Assembly (NCBI RefSeq): GCF_030409325.1 | Contig: NZ_JAUFPR010000004.1 | Span: 853,548-917,547 of the forward strand | Direction of reading: 5' to 3' | DNA length: 64,000 bases | Source: Mucilaginibacter aquaedulcis | GTDB lineage: Bacteria > Bacteroidota > Bacteroidia > Sphingobacteriales > Sphingobacteriaceae | In this document: piece by piece, positions 43,465 through 52,570 of the stretch | Numbering within the stretch: position 1 is the first letter of the stretch | How the letters are laid out: each line of letters starts with the position of its first letter | The notes under the pieces: generated by a model | The model's database searches: none | Told to the model about the DNA's origin: nothing | What the model saw: only the letters and a program-made list of their open reading frames with translations | Made by a program: the position numbers and the translations under genes

Positions 43465-45096
43465 ATGAAGAAATTATGGCCAGTGCTGCTACTTTTTGCC
43501 ATAGCCTGCAAACAAAAAGAGTACAATGCCGACCTTTTGATCAAGAACGCACTTGTTTATACCGTTGACAGTAATTTTACTACCGCCAACGCATTTGTGG
43601 TAAAAGGAGGAAAGATACTGGCAGTGGGCAGTGCCGATACACTGGAGCAAAAGTACCTGGCCCGTGAAGTTGTTGACGCTAAAGGCGCGCCCATATATCC
43701 TGGTTTTATTGATGCACACACACATTTTTATGAATACGGCCTTGGCCTGCAGGATGTTGACCTGACAGGTACCCACAGTTGGGCCGAGGTTTTAGATTCG
43801 GTTGAGGCTTACTCAACACGTAACACCGATGGCTGGATAACCGGCCACGGTTGGGATCAGAACGACTGGGCAAAGAAACAGTTCCCGGATAAGGCCAGGC
43901 TCGATTCACTTTTCCCGGTGAGGCCCGTGATATTGAGCCGTGTTGACGGCCATGCCGCCATTGCCAACCAGGCTGCCCTGAACATTGCCGGCGTAAAACC
44001 CGGCCAAACCATTATTGGCGGCGAAATAGAAACCATTAACGGCAAACTTACCGGTATACTGGTTGATAACGCTGTTGGTATTGTTACCCGCAAAATTCCT
44101 GAACCAACAGCACAGGTTACTGAGGATGCGCTTTTAGCAGCCCAGAAAAACTGTTTCGCGGTTGGCTTAACTACCGTTGATGATTGCGGCCTGCCCTATA
44201 CCATGGTAAATACCATAGCTCAGCTGCAGCATAAAGGAGCGCTCAAAATGCGTATGTACCTCATGCTTGCCGACCGCGCTGAAAACTATGATTACCTGTT
44301 TAAGCATGGTATATATAAAACCCCGACACTCAATGTAAGGGCTATTAAGGCTTATGCCGACGGTGCATTGGGATCAAGAGGGGCTTGTTTATTACAGCCC
44401 TATGCCGACCAAAAAAACTGGAGCGGCTTTTTGTTAAGCAATCCGCACCATTTTGAGGAAATAGCAAGTAAGCTTTATGCCGGAGGTTTTCAGCTGGCCA
44501 CACATGCCATAGGCGATTCGGCCAACCGTACTATGTTAAAGATATATGCCTCGGTATTAAAAGGGAAGAATGACAGGCGCTGGCGTATTGAGCACGCGCA
44601 GGTATTGGCACCTGAAGATGTTAAACTGTTTGGCGAAAACAGTGTTATCCCATCGGTTCAGCCTACTCATGCTACCTCGGATATGTACTGGGCCGGAAAA
44701 AGACTTGGTACAGATCGTTTAAAATCGGCCTATGTGTACAAACAACTGCTGAAACAAAATGGCTGGTTGCCGCTGGGTACCGATTTTCCGGTTGAAAACA
44801 TCAACCCGCTATATACCTTTTACGCCGCTGTTGAACGTAAAGACCTGCACGGTTTTCCGGAAGGAGGCTTTCAGCCCGAGAATGCGCTTGACCGTACCGA
44901 AGCCCTCAGAGGGATAACGATATGGGCCGCCAAAGCCAATTTTGAAGAGAAGGAAAAAGGTAGTATTGAACCGGGTAAATATGCCGACTTTGTGATGCTG
45001 AATAAAGACATCATGCAAGCAAAAGGAGCAGAATTACCTAAAATTAAAGTAACTAATACCTATATAAACGGAATAAAAGTATATGATAAAAAGTAA
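43465..45096 (+). CDS. Amidohydrolase family 3 lipoprotein (YtcJ-like)
   Basis: A 543-residue TIM-barrel metal hydrolase preceded by a lipoprotein signal (MKKLWPVLLLFAIAC). Metal-site motifs are GFIDAHTHFYEYG, the carboxylated-Lys or bridging region in the DDCGLP stretch, YADGALGSRGA, LATHAIGDSANR, RIEHAQ and PLGTDFPVENINPLYTF. Substrates in this family include N-substituted amides; the exported location suggests an environmental or cell-wall amide. The frame opens at 43408, but the lipobox sets the start at 43465. It overlaps the serine hydrolase gene by 14 bp. Confidence 0.9.
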   Translation: MKKLWPVLLLFAIACKQKEYNADLLIKNALVYTVDSNFTTANAFVVKGGKILAVGSADTLEQKYLAREVVDAKGAPIYPGFIDAHTHFYEYGLGLQDVDLTGTHSWAEVLDSVEAYSTRNTDGWITGHGWDQNDWAKKQFPDKARLDSLFPVRPVILSRVDGHAAIANQAALNIAGVKPGQTIIGGEIETINGKLTGILVDNAVGIVTRKIPEPTAQVTEDALLAAQKNCFAVGLTTVDDCGLPYTMVNTIAQLQHKGALKMRMYLMLADRAENYDYLFKHGIYKTPTLNVRAIKAYADGALGSRGACLLQPYADQKNWSGFLLSNPHHFEEIASKLYAGGFQLATHAIGDSANRTMLKIYASVLKGKNDRRWRIEHAQVLAPEDVKLFGENSVIPSVQPTHATSDMYWAGKRLGTDRLKSAYVYKQLLKQNGWLPLGTDFPVENINPLYTFYAAVERKDLHGFPEGGFQPENALDRTEALRGITIWAAKANFEEKEKGSIEPGKYADFVMLNKDIMQAKGAELPKIKVTNTYINGIKVYDKK

Positions 45097-46909
45097 ATGG
45101 GGCTTGGTGCCTGCAGTATTATTAGGGTTTGCATTATTTAATACCGCCTGCGCGCAAATTCCGCCTGCTGCCATTCCTACCGGCCAGGCTTATATTAACG
45201 AAGAACAACAGGTTGAACACTCAACCGTTTTATTTAACAACAGCAAATACCTGATACCGCTGCAAAATCTTGATCAGTTAAAAATTGCCAGTGTCCACTT
45301 CTCTAACCGCTACGCCACCGCTTTTGACAGCCTGCTTAATAAGTACAGCAAGGTTGATGTGTTTGATGGTAATACCTACAGCGGCTCAAAAAATCTGATC
45401 GATCTGTCTGGTGATCTGAAATGGTACAACACCATTATCCTGCAGGTAAATGATGCCGATCTGAACAACCCGCAGATCATGGATTTTATCAGCTCAAACC
45501 AAAAACTGAAAAATGTGATCGTGGCGGCCTTCGGTGGCGGTGGCATGCTTACCAAGTTAAACAATGTTACCGTACCCATTTTGTGGACGGAGCGGGCCAC
45601 CCCAGTTTCGGCATTTTACAGTGCCCAAGCTATTTTTGGCGGCTTGCCGGTAACGCAGAAATTAACCAGAAGCTACTCGCTCCAGTTTGCATCGGGTATG
45701 GGCTTTATCACCAATAAAACAAGACTGCAATATACCGTGCCGGAAGAGGCGGGTATCAGTGCGGCAAATCTTACCGAGATTGATAACATTGCCCGCGAGG
45801 CCATATCACAGCACGCTACACCGGGCTGTGTGGTGCTGGTTGCTAAAGATGGTAAGGTGATATTTAACAAAGCGTATGGTTACCATACCTACGATAATAC
45901 TATCCCCGATAATATCACTGATATTTTTGACCTCGCCTCCATGACCAAAATAACCGCTACTACCGTAGAGGCTATGAAACTTACCGACGAGGGCAAGCTT
46001 AACCTGGAAGGTACCATTGGCGATTACATTCCGCTGGCACGCAAAAGCAATAAGAACGATATTAAGATCCGCGATATACTGATGCACCAGGCCGGGTTGA
46101 TCCCCGATATTAAAACCTTTGAAAAGGTAAAGCCATCTGACCACAGCACCGATTCATCGGCGGCTTATCCGGTAAGGGTATCTGACCATTATTTTTTAAG
46201 GAAGGATTACTTTAAGGATGTGATGTTCCCCGATATGCTGAACTCGCCTATTAAAACACCGGGTCAGTATGTGTACAGCGATATCAGCATGTTATTAATG
46301 AAAGAGATAGAGGAAAGCATTACCTCGGTACCTGAAAATGTATACGTGCAGCAACAGTTTTACGGTCCGCTGGGGATGCAAACCGCCGGGTTTTTACCTT
46401 TGCACCGTTTCAGTGCCAACCGTATTCCGCCAACAGAAAACGACCAGGAATATCGTCAAAGCCTGCTTGATGGCTACGTGCATGACCCAACCGCGGCCAT
46501 GCTAGGCGGAGTAGCCGGTCATGCAGGTTTATTTGCCAGTGCCAACGATGTGGCCATTATTTATCAAATGCTTTTGAACCGCGGTACTTATGGCGGTGTA
46601 CAATATTTTAAACCAGAAGTGGTTGATCTGTTTACCTCCAAACAATCGGCAGTAAGCAGGCGCGGACTGGGGTTCGACCGCTGGGATCCAATCGCCGACA
46701 GGCATTATCCATCAAAACTGGCTTCGCCGCAAACCTACGGACATACGGGTTTCACCGGTACCTGCATCTGGGTTGATCCGAAATATAACCTGGTATACGT
46801 GTTCCTGAGTAACCGGGTACACCCCGATGCCAGCAACAAACTGGGTAGCCTCAACATCAGGCCAAGGATACAAGATGTGGTTTATGATGCGATAACCAAG
46901 GGAATGTAG
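45083..46909 (+). CDS. Serine hydrolase (class C beta-lactamase fold) with a GH3 C-terminal-like N-domain
   Basis: A 608-residue exported protein. After a signal ending near FNTACAQ, residues about 35-200 (STVLFNNSKYLIPLQNLDQ... FGGGGMLTKLNN) resemble the C-terminal half of glycoside hydrolase family 3. Residues 220-600 form a beta-lactamase/penicillin-binding fold with Ser286 and Lys289 in SMTK, Tyr398 in YSD and His554 in HTG. Many Bacteroidota have one protein joining a complete GH3 to this domain; here the GH3 catalytic barrel is absent. It overlaps the amidohydrolase gene by 14 bp, so both are one transcript. Likely a wall-peptide or ester hydrolase, not proven. Confidence 0.88.
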   Translation: MIKSKWGLVPAVLLGFALFNTACAQIPPAAIPTGQAYINEEQQVEHSTVLFNNSKYLIPLQNLDQLKIASVHFSNRYATAFDSLLNKYSKVDVFDGNTYSGSKNLIDLSGDLKWYNTIILQVNDADLNNPQIMDFISSNQKLKNVIVAAFGGGGMLTKLNNVTVPILWTERATPVSAFYSAQAIFGGLPVTQKLTRSYSLQFASGMGFITNKTRLQYTVPEEAGISAANLTEIDNIAREAISQHATPGCVVLVAKDGKVIFNKAYGYHTYDNTIPDNITDIFDLASMTKITATTVEAMKLTDEGKLNLEGTIGDYIPLARKSNKNDIKIRDILMHQAGLIPDIKTFEKVKPSDHSTDSSAAYPVRVSDHYFLRKDYFKDVMFPDMLNSPIKTPGQYVYSDISMLLMKEIEESITSVPENVYVQQQFYGPLGMQTAGFLPLHRFSANRIPPTENDQEYRQSLLDGYVHDPTAAMLGGVAGHAGLFASANDVAIIYQMLLNRGTYGGVQYFKPEVVDLFTSKQSAVSRRGLGFDRWDPIADRHYPSKLASPQTYGHTGFTGTCIWVDPKYNLVYVFLSNRVHPDASNKLGSLNIRPRIQDVVYDAITKGM

Positions 46910-46953
46910 AAATAATGTATCCGCATTAATTGCGGTGATAGCATGACTATCAA

Positions 46954-47002
46954 TATAAAAAGGAGTGTTTTGCCAAGATTGTGGTAAATACCCCTTTTTA
47001 TA
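46954..47002. terminator. Bidirectional terminator between serine hydrolase and lipoprotein genes
   Basis: TATAAAAAGG (46954-46963) pairs with CCTTTTTATA (46993-47002) and the stem continues with two mismatches. Confidence 0.55.
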
Positions 47003-47037
47003 CTGGTAGTTTAACTGATTCTGGCTCACTCGAAATA

Positions 47038-48270
47038 TCAATAATCGCGGTTTACTGATTTTAAATTAACATTAGGGTACCCAGAATTATCGTTGTATTT
47101 ATATGGAAATTTTTGTTCATTAAAGGTAGCGTCCTGAAATATGGCAAAGTTTTTAAGTTTTTCATTATTAAGATCAATACTTGTTTCTTCAAGATATTTA
47201 GAAAAATCAGGGAACTTAATATTGGTATAATTTACTGTTGCCGGCGAATTTAGATATACCCATAAGTTAGGGGCTCCGATGTTTACGAAATAAGCAACAT
47301 AATAATCAACCGGGCCGGAAAAAGCTGGTTTAAAAGTTGCCAGGGTCGAAGTCTGTGTATTGATTATTCCATCATAAGTGTCGGTCTTATCAGGAATGGT
47401 ACTGGTATTTTGCGTAAAGGAATAATTTAAATCGCCGATATTATAACGCATATAGCAAACATATTCAGAAAAAGGTTCCTGCGGATATCGATAAATAGCC
47501 CGGTTGGTTGCAGAGGTTGTGATTCCAAAGTCATAACAATTGTAATAGTTTTTGTCAGGTCTGCCTCGTATATCAATAATAAGGTTGGTTCCTGTTGAAG
47601 TAATAGCTTTTGATAGCAAAGGTTTGTTGATCTGAGACATATCAATATCAAATCTCTGCGCATTTTTGGGGATGTCGAAAAAGTTATATAAATATTGATT
47701 ATTACTGAGCATCCGCACCAAAAGCTTACCATCGCCAGATAACCCGGGATATCGTTCAAAAACTGTATCCATAGCATTTTTTATGCTCGTTGCATATACA
47801 TCACCTGCGGTAGTTAATTGATCAAAATATGCGAGCCTCTTTAAATGATACTCTAATACATACGCTCCTGATTTTGATGGCAATATCTCTCCCGGCTTAT
47901 GGTAGCGACTTCCTTTTTTTACCTGTAAATAGCCTCTGATAATTGATTTTGTTATCGAACTGTCTTTAGTAAGATCGACTTCATAAAAATTAAAACGATC
48001 CTTTTTATAAGGTTTTAATGAGGTTATTTTTAAGGTGGTAGCAATACCTGGATACTTTACCTCATTGAGTATATTTCCATCTTCATCGGTAAGCACAAAA
48101 TAGGCACTTTTATAAAAATAGAAATCATCAGTTCTCAAATCTATTGTGATCAAGGTATCGGCAATAGTTTCGGTAGGCTTGGTTCCCTGATCAGAGTTTA
48201 ATAAGTGTTCTTTTGAACAGCCGGCCAAAATAACGACTGCGGCAAATAGTAAAAAAATAGGCTTTTTCAA
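47038..48270 (-). CDS. Lipoprotein of unknown family
   Basis: A 410-residue protein with lipobox VVILAGC. No family is recognised. The mature part starts with a Thr-rich stretch and then reads as alternating beta-strands: TLITIDLRTDDFYFYKSAYFVLTDEDGNIL, RYHKPGEILPSKSGAYVLEYHLKRLAYFDQL, a central stretch (NLIIDIRGRPDKNYYNCYDFG) and a C-terminus rich in Tyr, Phe and Asn. The coding sequence is more AT-rich than most neighbours (many Lys, Asn, Tyr codons), a possible sign of recent acquisition, though this was judged only by eye. It is divergent from the OmpH gene. Likely surface or periplasmic. Confidence 0.8.
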   Translation of the reverse strand: MKKPIFLLFAAVVILAGCSKEHLLNSDQGTKPTETIADTLITIDLRTDDFYFYKSAYFVLTDEDGNILNEVKYPGIATTLKITSLKPYKKDRFNFYEVDLTKDSSITKSIIRGYLQVKKGSRYHKPGEILPSKSGAYVLEYHLKRLAYFDQLTTAGDVYATSIKNAMDTVFERYPGLSGDGKLLVRMLSNNQYLYNFFDIPKNAQRFDIDMSQINKPLLSKAITSTGTNLIIDIRGRPDKNYYNCYDFGITTSATNRAIYRYPQEPFSEYVCYMRYNIGDLNYSFTQNTSTIPDKTDTYDGIINTQTSTLATFKPAFSGPVDYYVAYFVNIGAPNLWVYLNSPATVNYTNIKFPDFSKYLEETSIDLNNEKLKNFAIFQDATFNEQKFPYKYNDNSGYPNVNLKSVNRDY

Positions 48271-48456
48271 TGGTGCAGTTTTTAGTGATAGCTTGTTTAG
48301 GTGACCGAATATAATGGTTGTAATTTGAATATCCTACGTTTTGCCAAATGATGTTTGATTTAATGTATCGCTTTACTTAGCTCATTTCAAAAAAACTTAA
48401 CTAATATTTAAAACAATTTTCCCTCCTTGATGTTACCCTACCTTTATGAATTTTAA

Positions 48457-48981
48457 ATGGTAAAAATGAGAAACGTATTCAAAGTAACTTTAATTGCTGT
48501 AGGCTTATTATTTGCAGGGCAGGTTTCAAGAGCACAATCAAAAATTGGTTATGTTGATTTTCAGGGTTTAATTGGTCAGATGCCCGAGGCTAAAGCTATT
48601 AAACCACAAATTGACGCCTATCAAAAACAGTTTGTTGATCAGTTAACCGCGATGAATAACGAGCTGCAAACTAAAGGAAAGGCTTATCAGGATCAGGGCA
48701 AAACCATGACCGATGCTGTAAGGGCCACCAAACAAACCGAATTACAGGATCTGCAAAAACGTATGCAGGATTACCAGACCGATGCACAGCAGAAAGTTGA
48801 AGCAAAATCAAACGAGCTTGTTAAGCCATTGGCCGATAAAGCCACCGCTGCTGTTAAAGAAGTAGCCAAGGCAAAAAATATCGCTTATGTTATTGACTCA
48901 TCGCGTGGTAACCCACTGCTGGTATCTGGCCCGGCCGATGATTTGACGGCAGATGTAAAAGCGAAATTGGGAATAAAATAA
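48457..48981 (+). CDS. OmpH/Skp family periplasmic chaperone
   Basis: A 174-residue exported chaperone of outer-membrane proteins. Signal peptide to about residue 26 (FKVTLIAVGLLFAGQVSRAQ), then SKIGYVDFQGLIGQMPEAKAI, a long coiled-coil (about 50-130, Lys/Gln/Asp rich) and the conserved C-terminal KNIAYVIDSSRGNPLLVSGPADDLT. Met1 at 48457 and Met4 at 48466 are both possible starts. A TACCTTTA at 48439-48446 is near the -7 consensus and would give a very short leader. It is not beside bamA, its usual partner, in this window. Confidence 0.92.
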   Translation: MVKMRNVFKVTLIAVGLLFAGQVSRAQSKIGYVDFQGLIGQMPEAKAIKPQIDAYQKQFVDQLTAMNNELQTKGKAYQDQGKTMTDAVRATKQTELQDLQKRMQDYQTDAQQKVEAKSNELVKPLADKATAAVKEVAKAKNIAYVIDSSRGNPLLVSGPADDLTADVKAKLGIK

Positions 48982-49015
48982 ATTGGAAAGGCTTTAAAAT
49001 ACCAAAATATAAATG

Positions 49016-49055
49016 AACGCCTTAGCAGAATTAAAATCCGCTAAGGCGTTTTTTA
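49016..49055 (+). terminator. Terminator of the OmpH/Skp gene
   Basis: AACGCCTTAGC (49016-49026) and GCTAAGGCGTT (49040-49050) pair perfectly and run into TTTTTT. Confidence 0.88.
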
Positions 49056-49061
49056 TGTATA

Positions 49062-49155
49062 GTTGTCATTGCGAGCGTAGCGCGGCAATCGTATACTTTA
49101 CAGAGACAACCTACTGATTCGCGATTGCTTCGTCGTACCTCCTCGCAATGACAAG
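49062..49155. repeat. GTCAT-type dispersed palindromic repeat (R9)
   Basis: TTGTCATTGCGAGCG near 49063 and CCTCGCAATGACAAG at 49141-49155 are inverse ends; inner GGCAATCG and GCGATTGCTTCGTCG are weaker partners. Confidence 0.75.
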
Positions 49156-49257
49156 AAAATAGAATACTTGCTATTAAGTATCTGGTCATCAATGTTATTT
49201 ATCAATCAATAAACCATAACTTTATGTAAGTCAGAAATCGAATATCCCAAATACAAA

Positions 49258-50067
49258 ATGAAGTATTATACCATTCCACCGCCGGAAATATTAAAACCTT
49301 TTGTGAGGTTTTTTTGGGTGCTGGAGCATGAGCTGCGGGAAGGTGAACCCCAATACGTTTACCGCTCCATTGCTGATGGCTGTACCGAACTGGTATTTCA
49401 TTACCGGGCAAGTTTTGATGAGCTTACTGCGAGGGGTGGTCAGGAGCTGAGTAAATCGGGCATTCAGTTTCAAACCAATACTTACCGGCGTTTTGTAACG
49501 GGTGAAAGCTTTGGCATTTTTGGTGCTTACCTATATCCTTTTGCTGTTCCACGTTTCTTTAATATACCAAGTAGCCATACCAGCAACCTGGCGCTTGATT
49601 ATGATACTTTCTTAGGTTCGGCAGGCCGCGAACTGGAAGAGCGGATTATGCTGGCGCCCGATAATCAAAATCGAGCCCGGATACTCAGCGATTTTTTATT
49701 GATGCGCCTGCGGAATCATGTGCCGGTTGATGATCGTATTATTACCTCTATCAGGCAGGTGATTCATTCCAGTCAATATAAAACGGTAGCGCAGCTGGCC
49801 GATGTTTTTAATTTTTCGGCAAGGCAGTTCGACCGGAAATTTAAAGCGTATGCAGGATTTAGCCCCAAAACATACCTGCGGCTTATGCGCCTGCATGATG
49901 CCATTAATCAATACGGAAGCAACAAGCCGCTTACCCAGATAGCGCTGGAATGCGGTTATTACGATCAATCGCATTTTATACATGACGTTAAAACTTTTAC
50001 AGGTTATCATCCCGGCTTTTATTTTTCGGGTAAGGCCGAAGGAACGGAGTTTCGCAACAGCGACTGA
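49258..50067 (+). CDS. AraC family transcriptional regulator
   Basis: A 269-residue regulator with an N-terminal DUF6597-like sensor domain (about 1-150: KYYTIPPPEILKPFVRFFWVLEHE...) and a C-terminal AraC domain (about 165-262) with two helix-turn-helix units: TVAQLADVFNFSARQFDRKFKAYAG and PLTQIALECGYYDQSHFIHDVK. It is the intact homologue of the broken gene at 18540. A VOC family gene follows after 85 bp in the same direction; a regulator-target link is possible but only suggested by position. Confidence 0.92.
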   Translation: MKYYTIPPPEILKPFVRFFWVLEHELREGEPQYVYRSIADGCTELVFHYRASFDELTARGGQELSKSGIQFQTNTYRRFVTGESFGIFGAYLYPFAVPRFFNIPSSHTSNLALDYDTFLGSAGRELEERIMLAPDNQNRARILSDFLLMRLRNHVPVDDRIITSIRQVIHSSQYKTVAQLADVFNFSARQFDRKFKAYAGFSPKTYLRLMRLHDAINQYGSNKPLTQIALECGYYDQSHFIHDVKTFTGYHPGFYFSGKAEGTEFRNSD

Positions 50068-50152
50068 TGGGGGGAATCAGAAAATTAAAATGTCCGGTTT
50101 TTACAATTTTGGAGGGATCGGGTCGGCTAAATTTGAATAAAAACTAATTATT

Positions 50153-50536
50153 ATGGAACAAGTAAAAAGCATTCCTGTAAATTATCAGCGCATTATGCCC
50201 TACCTGATTATCAAGGACGCAGGAAAATTTATTGAGTTTATGCAAAACGTGTTTGGTGCAACAGAGCAATACAAGCATATGCGTGATGAAAGCCATATTA
50301 TGCATGCCGAAGTAAACATTGAAGGCAGCACCATTATGCTTGCCGACAGTACCGATGAATATCCGCAGCAAAACGCAGGTATGTTCATTTATGTTGACAG
50401 CTGCGATGAAACCTATAAAAAGGCCATTGATAATGGCGCGGAAAGTATTACAACACCGGCCGATCAGCCATATGGCCGCAGCGCCGGTGTTAAAGACCCT
50501 TTTGGTAATACGTGGTGGCTTACCAATCCACTTTAA
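50153..50536 (+). CDS. VOC superfamily protein (PhnB/glyoxalase-like)
   Basis: A 127-residue vicinal oxygen chelate protein: IMPYLIIKDAGKFIEFMQNVFGATEQYKHM, then IMHAEVNIEGSTIMLAD and a C-terminal GRSAGVKDPFGNTWWLTNPL, typical of the PhnB-like branch that acts on small molecules or antibiotics. The putative metal ligands are a His in HIMHAE, a Glu in the middle strand and an acidic residue in the C-terminus. The substrate is unknown. It shares orientation with the AraC gene 85 bp upstream. Confidence 0.88.
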   Translation: MEQVKSIPVNYQRIMPYLIIKDAGKFIEFMQNVFGATEQYKHMRDESHIMHAEVNIEGSTIMLADSTDEYPQQNAGMFIYVDSCDETYKKAIDNGAESITTPADQPYGRSAGVKDPFGNTWWLTNPL

Positions 50537-50648
50537 TGGGAATTTCGGATTTCGGATGTTCGGTTTCGGAATTTGCTAAACTGGTTATGTATAGAAAATC
50601 ACTTGAATTAGTAAAAATAAATCCGAAATCGAACATCTGAAATCCCAC
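50537..50648. repeat. Imperfect inverted repeat between convergent VOC genes
   Basis: GGGAATTTCGGATTTCGGAT with TTCGGTTTCGGAATTT (50539-50576) mirrors AAATCCGAAATCGAACATCTGAAATCCCA (50620-50648, written here in parts AAATCCGAAATCG and AACATCTGAAATCCCA). It may also stop both transcripts. Confidence 0.55.
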
Positions 50649-50659
50649 ATCTACCTAAA

Positions 50660-51082
50660 TCAAAGTATCTGGTTAAACTCCAGGCGTTCGCCATCGGGGC
50701 CTGTAGTGTTGAAATATTTGCACCCGTTTTTCCAGAATTGCAGAAAAACGGGTGCTTCTTCCTGTATAGGTAAACCAGCCTGTTTAATTACCTCAAAAGT
50801 TTCATCAATATCGCTCACGTCAAAGGCCACATGGTCAATATGGCCGTGCCTGCGCGTCCTGATCTCAGCTAAAGCAGCTTCAGGTAGTTGATATAGCTCT
50901 AATATGATACTTCCCAGTTGCATCATTACGCAAGTGCCACTGCCGTCTTTGTCTGTAAAGGGTTCTTCCATCACATTTTTAAAGCCAAGCCTGCTGTAAA
51001 ATGTTACTGACGTTTTTATATCGGTAACCGGTATGCCGATATGTTGTATGCTGTTGATTTTTAAATTGATAACGTTTTGCAT
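50660..51082 (-). CDS. VOC superfamily protein (glyoxalase/bleomycin resistance-like)
   Basis: A 140-residue VOC protein: SIQHIGIPVTDIKTSVTFYSRLGFK at the N-terminus and DHVAFDVSDIDETFEVIKQAG in the second betaalphabetabetabeta unit, with the final ligand Glu in DGERLEFNQIL. The metal ligands His (QHIGIP), Glu (IILELYQ), His (DHVAF) and Glu (RLEFNQ) all stand at usual positions, so it is probably an active metal-dependent lyase or dioxygenase-like enzyme. Convergent with the other VOC gene. Confidence 0.9.
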   Translation of the reverse strand: MQNVINLKINSIQHIGIPVTDIKTSVTFYSRLGFKNVMEEPFTDKDGSGTCVMMQLGSIILELYQLPEAALAEIRTRRHGHIDHVAFDVSDIDETFEVIKQAGLPIQEEAPVFLQFWKNGCKYFNTTGPDGERLEFNQIL

Positions 51083-51204
51083 GGTTTGTAATTGGTGTTG
51101 AATAAAGTTTGTAAAATAAGTAACTTAACTAAGTTAAATCATTTTACACAGTGTTAACACATTTACCATAAATTGCTGTTAAACTTGCAGCCAAAATTGT
51201 ATAA

Positions 51205-52365
51205 ATGAAAATAGGAATTGTTTGCTATCCTACCTTCGGCGGAAGCGGCGTTGTTGCTACAGAACTTGGCAAAGCCCTTGCCGATCGCGGTCACCAGGTT
51301 CACTTTGTTACCTATAACCAACCTGCCCGTTTAGATCTCTTTTCCGAAAATTTATTTTATCACGAGGTATCCGTATCCAACTATCCACTTTTTGATTTTC
51401 AGCCTTATGAACTGGCCCTGGCCAGCAGGCTGGTTGATGTGGTGCGTCATGAAAAGCTTGATGTATTACACGTACATTACGCCATCCCTCATGCTTCGGC
51501 CGCCTTTATGGCCAAGCAAATATTGTTAACCTACGGTATTTATATCCCGGTAGTTACCACCCTACATGGTACCGATATTACCTTGGTTGGTAAAGATCGT
51601 ACTTTTAAGCCGGTAGTTACTTTTTCTATAAATCAATCTGACGGTGTAACAGCGGTTTCTGAAAACCTGATGCACGATACCTATGAGTTTTTTGATATAG
51701 AGAACGATATTAAGGTGATACCGAACTTTATTGATCTTAACCGTTTCAGCCTTAAGGCTAAAGATCACTTTAAAAAAGCCATAGCGCCATCGGGCGAAAA
51801 AATATTGGTGCATACCTCTAACTTCCGTAAGGTAAAACGCACCGAGGATGTTGTGAAAATATTTGCTGAGGTTGTTAGAAAGATCCCTTCAAAATTACTG
51901 ATGGTTGGTGACGGTCCGGAGCGTTCTGCCTGTGAGCAGCTGTGCCGCGATTTGAACGTGACCGATAATGTGCGCTTTTTGGGTAAACAGGATGCCATTG
52001 AAGAAATACTTTCAGTTGCTGACTTGTTCCTGATGCCTTCACAATCTGAAAGCTTTGGTTTGGCGGCGTTGGAGGCTATGGCCTGCAAGGTTCCGGTAAT
52101 CAGTACCAATGCCGGAGGTTTACCAGAGCTTAATGTTGATGGCCTTACCGGTTTCCTGAAAGACGTGGGTGATGTTGCCGGAATGGGCGAAAGTGCTATC
52201 TATATACTGGAAGACGAAGCCCGCCTGGCTATGTTTAAAGAAAACGCATTGGCCCGCGCCAAAGAGTTTGATTTGGCAACCATTTTACCTTTGTACGAAA
52301 ATTATTACCTCGAGGTAATTGACAAGTGCAGGAGTAAATGCCCTGGCAAAATGAAAAATAATTAA
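51205..52365 (+). CDS. bshA: N-acetyl-alpha-D-glucosaminyl L-malate synthase
   Basis: First step of bacillithiol synthesis: joins GlcNAc from UDP-GlcNAc to L-malate. The 386-residue GT4 glycosyltransferase begins GIVCYPTFGGSGVVATELGKALADRGH, with HYAIPHASAAFMAKQIL and TTLHGTDITLVGKDRTF as BshA-specific features. The C-terminal nucleotide-sugar site is MPSQSESFGLAALEAMACKVPVI. bshB and bshC are not nearby. TAAACTTG at 51180-51187 is one base off the -7 consensus. The presence of bshA says that this cell uses bacillithiol as thiol buffer, as expected for Bacteroidota. Confidence 0.95.
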   Translation: MKIGIVCYPTFGGSGVVATELGKALADRGHQVHFVTYNQPARLDLFSENLFYHEVSVSNYPLFDFQPYELALASRLVDVVRHEKLDVLHVHYAIPHASAAFMAKQILLTYGIYIPVVTTLHGTDITLVGKDRTFKPVVTFSINQSDGVTAVSENLMHDTYEFFDIENDIKVIPNFIDLNRFSLKAKDHFKKAIAPSGEKILVHTSNFRKVKRTEDVVKIFAEVVRKIPSKLLMVGDGPERSACEQLCRDLNVTDNVRFLGKQDAIEEILSVADLFLMPSQSESFGLAALEAMACKVPVISTNAGGLPELNVDGLTGFLKDVGDVAGMGESAIYILEDEARLAMFKENALARAKEFDLATILPLYENYYLEVIDKCRSKCPGKMKNN

Positions 52366-52403
52366 ATTGCTGTAAAGCAGTAACTTAATTTAAAACTAAT
52401 ATT

Positions 52404-52441
52404 AAATGCTGTTGTTTAACTTTTACAACAGCATTTTTTTT
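52404..52441 (+). terminator. Terminator of bshA
   Basis: AAATGCTGTTGT (52404-52415) and ACAACAGCATTT (52425-52436) pair perfectly and lead into a run of T. Confidence 0.88.
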
Positions 52442-52570
52442 GTGATTCGTTTTTTTATCGACGCCTACGTAACATAGATGATACATTCGCGGTATTTTTT
52501 CTAAAGATTAAATTTTATCGTTTATGTTAATTAACTTGGGCTATTGTTTCACTTTTAAAAATTAAAACTT

